Position numbers and translations under genes: made by a program
The notes under the pieces: generated by a model
The model's input: only the letters and a program-made list of their open reading frames with translations
What the model was told of the DNA's origin: nothing
The model's database searches: none
Assembly: GCA_009787695.1 (NCBI GenBank)
Contig: WQSW01000013.1
Location: 12,076 to 53,945 of the forward strand
From: Treponema sp.
GTDB taxonomy: Bacteria > Spirochaetota > Spirochaetia > Treponematales > Breznakiellaceae
Reading direction: 5' to 3'
Length of the DNA: 41,870 bases
Shown here: positions 8,391 to 16,483 of the stretch, in pieces
Layout of the letters: the number at the start of each line of letters is the position of its first letter
How positions within the stretch are numbered: position 1 is the first letter of the stretch

Positions 8391-9581
8391 TTAAAAACCT
8401 TTAATCCTGTTTCCAAAAAGCATATTCTGATAACATCTTAAACAGCCGGGAAACATTCCGCCTTCTGATTCGTGTATGGCTTTTCGGAAACAGTTTGCGC
8501 GATCTCCGTTAACTATTTCTTTAAATGATTGTTCCTTGATGTTTCCTAAAATATAGTCAGGATAATCGGCGCAGAAATGCACATCGCCGTTGTAATTGAC
8601 ATTTGCCTGACACCAGGGGACGATGCAGTGATTGCGGACAGGGGTTTCAAGTTCGGCATAATAGGTGTGAGTTTTTTCCGGATTTAAAAAAGGGACAGTA
8701 ACTATCGGGTGACCGTAATTATTATTTTGTATATCCTGTAAAATGCTGTAAAGTTTTATTCCGTCTATTCCGGTGTTGTATCCTGTATTGTAAGCTTCAA
8801 GGCAGTCAATTTCGGTATCCAGTTTTTCTTTCATTAATTGTTTTTGCGCTGCAACTATGCTGTCGTTTGTATATGTCCCTAAATTGTAGATATGCAGATC
8901 GATATCATATTCCCTGCTCGCTTGCGCAAGGTTTGCTAAATCCATGTAATTTTTATTTGTTACGACAGTAACGACACCTAACAGCGGGTATTTTACATTT
9001 TGTTTTTTCTTTTCCCTGTTGATCGCTTTAAAACCCGCTATTACTTTGTCGTAAGAGCCTTTGCCGCGAAGTTCATCGTTTACATCACGGAATGCATCTA
9101 AAGAAACAAAAAGAGTGCTCCATCTGTCGCGAACTATTGTTTCTGCGTGTCTTTCAATTAAAGTGCCGTTTGTATTAACGCTTACAAAAAGACCTTTTTC
9201 GACCATGTATTTACATAGAGGGAAAATATCAGGATAAAGAAAAGGCTCGCCCCCCCAGACATAGATGACCGGTTTCTGAGGGGCTATTTCATCAACAAAT
9301 TTTTTCCATGTTTCAAGAGGGAGAATTTTTTTGCTTTCTTCTGCGGCACAGTCGTTCATTACGCCTTTGTCGCCGTATTGACCGCACATTACACAGCGCA
9401 GATTACAAGAACCTGTTAATTTAAAATAAACAAGCGCAAGATTTTTAAAATGATTATGCCCGTAATCTTTTTTTGGTAAGTGCCTTGCTTTTCCCATTCT
9501 CCAAAACCCTTTAGTTATTTCAGAAAATAAACCAAAGTTCGTTTTAAACATTTTGGGAATAACGGCTAAATTATTTTTCAC
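8391..9581 (-). CDS. Radical SAM protein with C-terminal SPASM-like domain
   Basis: This 396-residue cytoplasmic enzyme carries the radical SAM cluster motif in CNLRCVMC (near residue 60), which binds a [4Fe-4S] cluster and S-adenosylmethionine, and the GGEP motif (VWGGEPFLYP) that contacts the SAM amino group. The last 90 residues hold further cysteines (CIVPWC, HFCAD, NCF, CLRC), the pattern of a SPASM domain binding auxiliary clusters. SPASM enzymes often modify peptides or proteins, but others act on small molecules, and the substrate here is unknown. No precursor peptide gene is visible on either side. The gene lies 25 bases after fba and 65 bases before the ABC exporter pair on the same strand, so they may share a transcript. 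Confidence 0.88.
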   Translation of the reverse strand: MKNNLAVIPKMFKTNFGLFSEITKGFWRMGKARHLPKKDYGHNHFKNLALVYFKLTGSCNLRCVMCGQYGDKGVMNDCAAEESKKILPLETWKKFVDEIAPQKPVIYVWGGEPFLYPDIFPLCKYMVEKGLFVSVNTNGTLIERHAETIVRDRWSTLFVSLDAFRDVNDELRGKGSYDKVIAGFKAINREKKKQNVKYPLLGVVTVVTNKNYMDLANLAQASREYDIDLHIYNLGTYTNDSIVAAQKQLMKEKLDTEIDCLEAYNTGYNTGIDGIKLYSILQDIQNNNYGHPIVTVPFLNPEKTHTYYAELETPVRNHCIVPWCQANVNYNGDVHFCADYPDYILGNIKEQSFKEIVNGDRANCFRKAIHESEGGMFPGCLRCYQNMLFGNRIKGF

Positions 9582-9606
9582 TTTTTCTCCCGCTTAAAAA
9601 TTTGAT

Positions 9607-10605
9607 TTAAGCCTGTCCTGCCGAACCTAAGACATTTTTATTTTTATGCGCATAAAGTTTTTTAAGTTCATCTCTTGCAGGTCCGATTATTTTACGCGGG
9701 TCAAATTCTTCAGGCTGTTCAATCAAAATTTTACGGATAATAGCTGTCATTGCAAGACGTCCGTCAGAATCGATATTGATTTTACAAACCGCGCTTTGCG
9801 CCGCTTTGCGTAATTGATCTTCAGGGATACCGACAGAGTCAGAGAGCTTGCCGCCGAATTTTTCTATCATATGAACATATTCAATGGGGACTGAAGACGA
9901 ACCGTGCAGAACAATAGGGAAGCCCGGTATTTCTTTTTCTACTTTTTCAAGGATATCGAAGCGCAATGGAGGGGGGATAAGTATGCCGTTAGCATCTTTT
10001 GTGCATTGTTCAGGTTTAAACTTAGCGCGCCCGTGGCTTGTACCGATAGAAATCGCCAAGGAATCAACCTTTGTCTTGCTGACAAAATCGACAACTTCAG
10101 ACGGCTCTGTATAATGGCTGTGTTCTGAAGAAACATCGTCTTCTACGCCTGCAAGAACGCCCAGTTCCCCTTCCACTGTAACATAGTCTTTCTGCGAATG
10201 CGCAAACTCGCAAACCTTTTTGGTTAATTCAACATTTTCATTGTAAGGAAGATGAGAGCCGTCAATCATTACAGATGAAAAACCGGTCTCTATACAATCC
10301 TTGCAAATCTCAAATGAATCGCCGTGATCAAGGTGAAGGACTATGGGGATGTCATAGCCCAATTCATGAGCATACTCAACTGCGCCTTTTGCCATATTGC
10401 GGAGGATATTCTGGTTAGCGTATTTTCTTGCACCCGATGATACTTGAAGGATTACAGGCGATTTTGTTTCCACGCAAGCCATGATGATAGCCTGCATCTG
10501 TTCCATATTGTTAAAATTATATGCCGGAAGTGCATATTTACCCGTAATTGCTTTTTTAAAAAGGTCCTTAGTATTAACCAGACCCAATTCTTTATAACTT
10601 GTCAT
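9607..10605 (-). CDS. fba: Class II fructose-bisphosphate aldolase
   Basis: This 332-residue enzyme interconverts fructose 1,6-bisphosphate with glyceraldehyde 3-phosphate and dihydroxyacetone phosphate in glycolysis and gluconeogenesis. The class II zinc/catalytic motif HLDHGD is at residues 91-96 (catalytic Asp93, zinc ligand His94). Further zinc-ligand regions are the ISIGTSHG segment near 188 and VLHGSSS near 233, and NIDSDGR near 276 binds substrate phosphate. The start is supported by an AAGGAG site (complement of 10613-10618) eight bases upstream and a good promoter at 10634-10663. It is the first gene of the minus-strand run with the radical SAM and ABC genes, though housekeeping expression from its own promoter is likely. 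Confidence 0.97.
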   Translation of the reverse strand: MTSYKELGLVNTKDLFKKAITGKYALPAYNFNNMEQMQAIIMACVETKSPVILQVSSGARKYANQNILRNMAKGAVEYAHELGYDIPIVLHLDHGDSFEICKDCIETGFSSVMIDGSHLPYNENVELTKKVCEFAHSQKDYVTVEGELGVLAGVEDDVSSEHSHYTEPSEVVDFVSKTKVDSLAISIGTSHGRAKFKPEQCTKDANGILIPPPLRFDILEKVEKEIPGFPIVLHGSSSVPIEYVHMIEKFGGKLSDSVGIPEDQLRKAAQSAVCKINIDSDGRLAMTAIIRKILIEQPEEFDPRKIIGPARDELKKLYAHKNKNVLGSAGQA

Positions 10606-10633
10606 TATTTAACTCCTTAAATAGTATTATAAA

Positions 10634-10663
10634 ATAATAGAAGTATTTTACCTATTTCGTCAA
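10634..10663 (-). promoter_or_regulatory. Sigma-70-type promoter for fba
   Basis: On the minus strand TTGACG (10663-10658) is followed after 18 bases by TATTAT (10639-10634). Transcription would begin near 10627, giving a leader of about 20 bases with a strong AAGGAG before the fba ATG at 10605. The region 10606-10786 holds this and the divergent rimP promoter. Confidence 0.7.
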
Positions 10664-10689
10664 CGGGGCAAAAAAGAGCAAAAACCCTA

Positions 10690-10718
10690 TTGACATTATT
10701 TTCCAATAAAGATATGTT
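10690..10718 (+). promoter_or_regulatory. Sigma-70-type promoter for the rimP-nusA-infB-rbfA operon
   Basis: A perfect TTGACA (10690-10695) is followed after exactly 17 bases by TATGTT (10713-10718, four of six consensus bases). Transcription would begin near 10725, giving a leader of about 60 bases that contains the hairpin and the three-codon open frame described separately. Confidence 0.7.
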
Positions 10719-10741
10719 TTTATTAGTTTAATTCATCATTT

Positions 10742-10771
10742 AAAAAGGGCTTCAAAGGAGGCTCTTTTTTT
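10742..10771 (+). terminator. Leader hairpin with U-run (attenuator-like) before rimP
   Basis: AAAAAGGGC (10742-10750) can pair with GCTCTTTTT (10761-10769), with one G-U pair, around a ten-base loop, and the 3' arm ends in a run of seven T. This is the shape of a weak intrinsic terminator placed between the promoter and the first gene. The loop and the 3' stem contain AAAGGAGG (10754-10761), an ideal Shine-Dalgarno sequence, so folding could also control ribosome access. No upstream + strand gene needs terminating here, which favours an attenuator or translation switch. Confidence 0.45.
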
Positions 10772-10783
10772 ATGCGGGGATGA
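10772..10783 (+). promoter_or_regulatory. Three-codon leader open frame (Met-Arg-Gly-stop) before rimP
   Basis: ATG CGG GGA TGA begins ten bases after the strong AAAGGAGG (10754-10761). The rimP ATG at 10787 follows the TGA after only three bases, in the same frame. RimP itself has only a weak purine stretch in front of it, so ribosomes may load at the minicistron and reinitiate at rimP. This is inferred from spacing; a simple upstream error in the assembly could also create the TGA. Confidence 0.35.
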
Positions 10784-10786
10784 GGA

Positions 10787-11281
10787 ATGTTTTATAAAGG
10801 CATCGGTAAAGACGCGCAGAAAGGGTCTGCAAACTCCGTTTGCGCTTCTTTGCGCCTCAGTCTTGAGGAGGTTCTAAAAGGGTTAAAATATAATCTTATA
10901 GAACTGACTGTTTCAAAGCAAAAGGGCAGTGTGCAGATAAGAGCTGTCATTTACAACGGGCGCAGTATTGGAACAGATGATTGCTCAAAGGTTCACCGCG
11001 CCATTACTCCGAGGCTGGAATTAGCTTTTCCGGAGCAGAATATTTATCTTGAGGTTTCTTCGCCCGGCATAGACAGGCTTATAAAGGACGGCATTGAATT
11101 TGGTTTTTATACAGGCAAACCTGTGCGATGTTACAGAAACGATATTACAGAATGGACAAGAGGGATTTTAGAAAGCGCCGATGAAAAAGGTGTTGTACTT
11201 AAGACGAAAGATGGGACCGTTGTGTTACCATATGAAAATATAGCGAAAGCAAAACTAGATACAAATCAAATTGATTTGTAA
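10787..11281 (+). CDS. rimP: Ribosome maturation factor RimP
   Basis: This 164-residue protein is the RimP family assembly factor for the 30S ribosomal subunit. The signature LEVSSPGIDRLIKD (about residues 85-98) and the preceding VHRAITPRLE region identify it, and the C-terminal part forms the usual Sm-like barrel. It is the first gene of the classic rimP-nusA-infB-rbfA order and stops 15 bases before nusA. The N-terminus carries about 15 residues (MFYKGIGKDAQKG) before the conserved fold starts. The ATG lies three bases after the stop of a tiny leader frame, suggesting translation by reinitiation. Confidence 0.93.
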   Translation: MFYKGIGKDAQKGSANSVCASLRLSLEEVLKGLKYNLIELTVSKQKGSVQIRAVIYNGRSIGTDDCSKVHRAITPRLELAFPEQNIYLEVSSPGIDRLIKDGIEFGFYTGKPVRCYRNDITEWTRGILESADEKGVVLKTKDGTVVLPYENIAKAKLDTNQIDL

Positions 11282-11296
11282 AAAAGGAGGTGTAAA

Positions 11297-12778
11297 TTGG
11301 CTACCGATATATCGCATGCTATTAAGCAGTTAAATCAGGATAAAGGAATACCTGAAGAACTAATTTTAAAAACAATTGAAGATACATTGATTGCCGCATA
11401 CAAACACCGTTTCGGTCATGCAGATAATGCAATTGTACAGTTTGATGATGACAATTTAGAAGTAACGATTTATGCAAAAAAAAGGATTGTTGAACAAGAC
11501 GATGTTTACGATCCTGTAACAGAAATTGATTTAGATGAGGCAAGGGCAAAGCATCATGATGCAGAAATCGGGGACGAAATATTAGTGGAAATTGATCCTA
11601 AAGAATTTGACCGCATCGCTGTTCAAAGCGCAAAACAAAAAGCGCATCAGACAATGAGGGATTTTCAAAAGGACAGTCTTTATTCCGAATATAAAGATAA
11701 AGTCGGGGAACTTGTAAACGGTTATTATCAGCGTGAAAGAAACGGAACGATTTATGTAGATCTTGGAAAAATGGAAGGTGTGTTGCCTAAGAAGCACCAA
11801 TCGCCAAGAGAGATTTATCAAACTAATGACAGGATAAGAGCTTTAATTGTAGAAGTAAAAAAGGATTCAAACGGGCTACAAATTGTTCTTTCAAGAACGC
11901 ATGCTGAATTTGTCCGAGCAATTTTTGAGCTTGAAGTTCCAGAGATTTATGACAAAATCGTAGAGATTCACAAGATTGTGCGTGAACCGGGTTTCAGAAC
12001 AAAACTTGCAGTTTATTCAAACCGCGACGATGTCGATCCTGTCGGCGCTTGTGTCGGTCTTAAAGGCGTGCGTATTCAGGCTGTAATAAAAGAACTGGAA
12101 GGTGAAAAAATCGATATTTTAAAATACGATCCTGACCCCGTAAAGTTTATTAAAAACGCTCTTTCTCCTGCCGAAGTGCGCGAAGTAATTATCATGGACG
12201 AAGGCAAGCATCAGGCTTTGGCAATTGTAAATGATACGATGTTATCTTTAGCAATAGGAAAACAAGGGCTTAATGTACGTCTTGCAAACAGGCTTGTTGA
12301 TTGGAATATCGATGTTAAAACAGAATCGCAGTTTGCAGAAATGGATATTATAGCAGAATCAAGAAGAACGGCAATGGAACTTTTCGGAGATTCTGAAAGT
12401 TACGAAGATGAACTTTCGCGAATCAGCGATCTTCCGGGAGTGGACAGCCGTGTCGCGCAAATCCTTCTTGATAACGGCATAGATTACTTTGAGGATTTCT
12501 TGGGATTAAGCAATGATGAACTTGAAGCAAAAGGATTAACTTCTGCAGAGCTTGAAACATTGCGCAAACTCATAGAAGAATATGTAGAGATTGTTGAAGA
12601 AGATGAGTACGAAGAAGAAGATGAAGAAAAAGCAGACGAAGAAGAAATTGAAGAAGAAGCAGAAGAAGTCGTAGAATATGAATGTCCTGAATGCGGCGCG
12701 AAGATTACACTTGATATGACAACCTGTCCTTCATGCGGTATTGGATTAAGTTTTGAATACGAAGAAGAAGATAATTAA
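11297..12778 (+). CDS. nusA: Transcription termination/antitermination factor NusA with C-terminal zinc ribbon
   Basis: This 493-residue protein binds RNA polymerase and nascent RNA and modulates pausing, termination and antitermination. In order it shows the N-terminal polymerase-binding domain (about 1-125), an S1 domain (about 135-200), two KH domains (about 230-360) and a helix-hairpin-helix segment (about 375-433, with LPGVDSRVAQIL). After this comes an acidic stretch (about 434-460) and a CxxC-x10-CxxC zinc ribbon (C463, C466, C477, C480), which the standard bacterial NusA lacks. The start codon is TTG, chosen because AAGGAGGTG stands just before it and the translated N-terminus fits the family. 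It is in the rimP operon, 32 bases ahead of infB. Confidence 0.95.
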   Translation: MATDISHAIKQLNQDKGIPEELILKTIEDTLIAAYKHRFGHADNAIVQFDDDNLEVTIYAKKRIVEQDDVYDPVTEIDLDEARAKHHDAEIGDEILVEIDPKEFDRIAVQSAKQKAHQTMRDFQKDSLYSEYKDKVGELVNGYYQRERNGTIYVDLGKMEGVLPKKHQSPREIYQTNDRIRALIVEVKKDSNGLQIVLSRTHAEFVRAIFELEVPEIYDKIVEIHKIVREPGFRTKLAVYSNRDDVDPVGACVGLKGVRIQAVIKELEGEKIDILKYDPDPVKFIKNALSPAEVREVIIMDEGKHQALAIVNDTMLSLAIGKQGLNVRLANRLVDWNIDVKTESQFAEMDIIAESRRTAMELFGDSESYEDELSRISDLPGVDSRVAQILLDNGIDYFEDFLGLSNDELEAKGLTSAELETLRKLIEEYVEIVEEDEYEEEDEEKADEEEIEEEAEEVVEYECPECGAKITLDMTTCPSCGIGLSFEYEEEDN

Positions 12779-12810
12779 AAGGGAAAAGGAAAATTAAAGA
12801 AAGGAAAACT

Positions 12811-15363
12811 ATGGCGGAAGAAACTGACAAGACGAAAAAAACAAAAACACTGCTCATAAAACATTCACAAGCAGAAGCTCCAAGTGAAGCGCAGCCTTCA
12901 GCGGCAAAAGCTACACCGGAACAAAGCGGTGAGCATCGTAAGGTAAAGGTTGTAGTAAAAAAACCTACTGCATCCTCAGCACCCAAAAAAGTGCCTCCTA
13001 AAATCGTTGTCAGTACACCCGCAAAAGGGCAGAGCACAAGCGCTCCCAGAAAACCGCAGACCGAACAAGGTCAGACATCTGCACCGGAAAAACCGGGACA
13101 ACAAGGAGCTGATCCTTCAAAATCAAGCCCTTTTTCTATCGCACAGCGTCCTGCAGCCGCTGCAGGAAGGGTCGGCGGAAAATTAGTCGGCGGCGGTAAT
13201 CAAGGCGGTCATTCAAGCCGTCCTCCGCGTCAGGGGGGAAGCCAGCCGCGTGGAAATAGACCTAATGAACAGGGGCATAATAGGGGAGGCTCTCAGGGGG
13301 GGCATCGTCCTTCTTCCGGTTATCAGGGACAGCAATCAGGCGATCAGAGCAGAAGATTCCCTCAAGGCAATAAGCCGGGAGGTTTTCCTCCCCGTCAAGG
13401 TCAGGGCGGTAAACCGGGAGGCGGTTTTCAGCGTCCCGCGCAAGGCGGCAACCGCGGTACTCCCCCCCCTGCGGGACCAATACCTGAAGGAAAGGGAAAG
13501 CGAAAGTTTATCGCGAAGAAACCTGTTTACAACCGCAAAGAAAAAGAACTTGAGATGGAGGAAAAACTCCTTCAAACAAAAAAGAAAATAACACAAATTG
13601 CAAATCCGGTGCCTAAGTCAATCGAAATTATGGAAGTAATTTCAGTTTCTGAATTGGCAAAGAAAATGAATTTAAAAGCATCAGACCTAATTCAAAAATT
13701 GATGAGCATGGGTCAGATGGTAACAATCAATCAGCAAATTGACGCTGATACCGCAACCATATTGGCAGGCGAATACGGCGCTGATGTAAAAATTGTAAGC
13801 TTATATGATGAGACTGTAATTGAAACAACCTCCGATGATGATGCCGTTCTTCTTCCGAGACCTCCTGTTGTCACCGTTATGGGTCATGTCGATCACGGCA
13901 AAACTAAATTGTTAGACGCAATACGCAAAGCCGATGTCGTTTCAGGTGAGTTCGGCGGTATCACTCAGCACATAGGCGCATACATGGTAGAAACGCCTCA
14001 CGGAAGCCTTACCTTCCTTGATACACCCGGTCATGAAGCGTTTACACGCATGAGGGCGAGGGGCGCTCAGATAACGGATATCGTCATTCTTGTAGTTGCA
14101 GCAGATGACGGTGTTATGCCGCAAACCATCGAGGCAATCAATCACGCTAAAGATGCAAATGTTCCGATTATTGTTGCAGTAAATAAAATTGATAAACCTG
14201 AGGCAAATCCTGACAGGGTAAAGAGCCAGCTTTCAGATTTAGGTCTTATGCCTGAAGATTGGGGCGGACAGACTATGTTTGTGGAACTTTCTGCCTTGCA
14301 AAAAACAGGTATAGATAAATTAATCGAAGCGATTTTACTTGAAGCGGAACTTTTAGATTTAAAAGCAAACTTCCAAAGAACAGCGGAAGGTAAAATATTA
14401 GAATCGAAAGTTGATCACGGAAGGGGAATTGTCGCAACCGTAATGGTAGAAAGAGGAACCCTCGCTGTAGGAGATGCATTTGTCGCAGGTGTATGGCCGG
14501 GCAGGGTGCGTGCAATCTTTAACGATAAGGGAGAAAGAATTAATAAGGCAACTCCTTCCATGCCTGTAGAGATTTTAGGCTTTGAAGGAATCCCCAATGC
14601 AGGCGATCCCTTGCAGGTTGTAACTAACGAAAAGAAAGCAAGAGAGTTTTCTTCCAAACGTCAGGAATTAAAACGCTTTGAAGATGCAAAGATAATGAGA
14701 AAAGTTACAATGGATAACCTCCATGACATGATCAGCGACGGGGCGATTCAAGAACTTAAAGTAATTATCAAAGCAGACGTTCAGGGTTCCGCCGAAGCTT
14801 TAAAATCAAGTTTGGAAAAACTCTCTACTAAAGAAATCCGCCTTCATGTAATTCAGGCGCTGCCGGGTCCTGTAAACGAAGGGGACGTAGACCTTGCCAT
14901 TGCGTCTAACGCGATTGTAATTTGTTTTAACGTACGCCCGCTGCCTAAAGCAAAAATTCTAGCCGATCAGGAAAAAGTTGATGTTAGAAAATATAACATC
15001 ATTTATAAAGCGGTAGAAGAAATAAAACTTGCAATGGAAGGAATGTTAAAGCCTGACACAAAAGAAGAAGTGATAGGGACTGTAGAAGTAAGAGATACAT
15101 TCAAGGTACCAAAGATAGGCACTATTGCAGGATGTTATGTGCTGACAGGAATTGTTAAACGAAGCTGCACTGTCAATGTAATTAGAGAGCAGATAGTTAT
15201 TCACTCAGGAAAAATCGCTTCTTTAAAAAGATTTAAAGACGATGCACGCGATGTTGCAGCAGGTTATGAATGCGGTATAGGATTAGACGGTTTTGATGAT
15301 ATACAAATCGGCGATATTTTTGAAGTTATCGAAATCGTAGAAATTGCCCGCAAACTTAGCTGA
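12811..15363 (+). CDS. infB: Translation initiation factor IF-2
   Basis: This 850-residue GTPase places initiator tRNA on the 30S subunit and promotes subunit joining. The N-terminal 235 residues are low-complexity, first Lys/Ala/Pro-rich and then Gly/Gln/Arg-rich. An IF2 N-terminal domain (SVSELAKKMNLKASDLIQKL, near 275-295) follows, then the G domain with GHVDHGKT (near 357), DTPGHE and NKID, and the two beta-barrel domains with the C-terminal tRNA-binding domain. The ATG is preceded by AAAGGAAAAC. It lies between nusA and rbfA as in most bacteria. The Gly/Gln/Arg stretch is unusually long and of uncertain function. Confidence 0.97.
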   Translation: MAEETDKTKKTKTLLIKHSQAEAPSEAQPSAAKATPEQSGEHRKVKVVVKKPTASSAPKKVPPKIVVSTPAKGQSTSAPRKPQTEQGQTSAPEKPGQQGADPSKSSPFSIAQRPAAAAGRVGGKLVGGGNQGGHSSRPPRQGGSQPRGNRPNEQGHNRGGSQGGHRPSSGYQGQQSGDQSRRFPQGNKPGGFPPRQGQGGKPGGGFQRPAQGGNRGTPPPAGPIPEGKGKRKFIAKKPVYNRKEKELEMEEKLLQTKKKITQIANPVPKSIEIMEVISVSELAKKMNLKASDLIQKLMSMGQMVTINQQIDADTATILAGEYGADVKIVSLYDETVIETTSDDDAVLLPRPPVVTVMGHVDHGKTKLLDAIRKADVVSGEFGGITQHIGAYMVETPHGSLTFLDTPGHEAFTRMRARGAQITDIVILVVAADDGVMPQTIEAINHAKDANVPIIVAVNKIDKPEANPDRVKSQLSDLGLMPEDWGGQTMFVELSALQKTGIDKLIEAILLEAELLDLKANFQRTAEGKILESKVDHGRGIVATVMVERGTLAVGDAFVAGVWPGRVRAIFNDKGERINKATPSMPVEILGFEGIPNAGDPLQVVTNEKKAREFSSKRQELKRFEDAKIMRKVTMDNLHDMISDGAIQELKVIIKADVQGSAEALKSSLEKLSTKEIRLHVIQALPGPVNEGDVDLAIASNAIVICFNVRPLPKAKILADQEKVDVRKYNIIYKAVEEIKLAMEGMLKPDTKEEVIGTVEVRDTFKVPKIGTIAGCYVLTGIVKRSCTVNVIREQIVIHSGKIASLKRFKDDARDVAAGYECGIGLDGFDDIQIGDIFEVIEIVEIARKLS

Positions 15364-15401
15364 TAAAATGGGAATAGCACAGATTTTTTTATGGATTAAT
15401 T

Positions 15402-15764
15402 ATGCCGAATTTTAGAATGGAAAGGCTGGGGCAGACGATACAGGAAAAGATTAGCTCTTTTATTTTAGAAGGGAAAATAAAAGATAACAGGGTAACATCT
15501 TTTTTATCAATTACTAAAGTAAATGTTTCCAAAGATTTATCTTATGCCGATGTCTATGTATCTGATATTCGCGGACACATAAACGAAAAAGAAGTTGAAG
15601 GCTTGCAAAGCGCCGCAGGTTTTATTCAATCTCAGCTGGGACAAACTATGCACATAAGAAAAATTCCAAAACTTCGCTTTCACGGAGATACAAGCATCGG
15701 CGATGGTTTTGATTTAATTAAAAAGATTGAAAGCTTATCGGAAACAGAAAATAAAAAAGATTAG
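15402..15764 (+). CDS. rbfA: Ribosome-binding factor A
   Basis: This 120-residue KH-fold protein assists late maturation of the 30S subunit and 16S rRNA processing. The N-terminus (RMERLGQTIQEKISSFI), the central DLSYADVYVSDI and the C-terminal RKIPKLRFHGDTSIGDG are typical, and the length is normal. It closes the rimP-nusA-infB-rbfA operon. In many genomes truB follows directly; here truB lies about 6.9 kb away, past an interposed regulatory and surface-protein module. Its stop is only six bases from the end of the converging sensor gene, and no clear terminator is visible between them. Confidence 0.94.
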   Translation: MPNFRMERLGQTIQEKISSFILEGKIKDNRVTSFLSITKVNVSKDLSYADVYVSDIRGHINEKEVEGLQSAAGFIQSQLGQTMHIRKIPKLRFHGDTSIGDGFDLIKKIESLSETENKKD

Positions 15765-15770
15765 CTCTCT

Positions 15771-16448
15771 TTAAAATAAAAGCACTATTAACACAAAGAA
15801 GAAAAATACTATCAAAATACCTGCAATTGTTTCAAAAAGAATGATATTCATAACATTGTTATATTGAAATCTTGTAATATCAGCACCGACTAGTCCAAGA
15901 AATTCACCTGTATCTTTGTGAAAAATAGGCGCGTATGCTGAAAGCCTTGTACCATATTCAGTGTCTTCAAAGTTAATACCGGATGTTGGAAGCATTTTAT
16001 CATAAGCCTCTTTGTTTGCGGCGACAAGCGTATCTTTAACGCCGGGCGCGGTATACTCAGGGCTTGATGGGTCTTCGCCGCCGATAACATACATCATCAT
16101 GTCATTATCAATGCGCGTTTCAGTGTAAATATAAGTCACTTGGTCTGTATTAGCGCGTTTTATATTCATCATTAATTCTTTTGTACGGCTGTAATAATCC
16201 GATTCCATATCAAGTGTATTAAGAAAATTTTTATAACCCTCTGAATCAGATGCGATAACCGAAGCTACTGTTAATGCAACGGATTTGCATTTAAAAACTA
16301 ATTGTTCTCTGAGTATATTAGAAGCAAAATTATATGATATTATACCTGTAATTAATTTTAAAATACAAAACACGGAAGCGATCATAATAATTTGCAGTTT
16401 GGTGCGCTTTTTTCTTTTATCATCTGTTGAATTTATGCTGCTTTTCAT
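15771..16448 (-). CDS. Free-standing membrane sensor protein with Cache-like extracytoplasmic domain, no output domain
   Basis: This 225-residue protein has a basic cytoplasmic start, a TM segment at about 18-41, an extracytoplasmic domain at about 42-198 and a second TM segment in the last 26 residues. The extracytoplasmic part contains VTYIYTETRID, YVIGGEDPSSPEY and SAYAPIFHKDTGEFLGLVGADI, the pattern of Cache/PAS-like ligand-binding domains normally found in receptors. Here the protein stops right after the second TM segment, so no kinase, cyclase or chemotaxis output exists. It begins 35 bases after the kinase gene on the same strand, suggesting it feeds signals to that kinase. A receptor truncated by genome rearrangement is the alternative, since rbfA converges six bases downstream. 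Confidence 0.75.
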   Translation of the reverse strand: MKSSINSTDDKRKKRTKLQIIMIASVFCILKLITGIISYNFASNILREQLVFKCKSVALTVASVIASDSEGYKNFLNTLDMESDYYSRTKELMMNIKRANTDQVTYIYTETRIDNDMMMYVIGGEDPSSPEYTAPGVKDTLVAANKEAYDKMLPTSGINFEDTEYGTRLSAYAPIFHKDTGEFLGLVGADITRFQYNNVMNIILFETIAGILIVFFFFVLIVLLF

Positions 16449-16483
16449 AATATATCTCCAATCGATTTTATTTTAAAACATTT

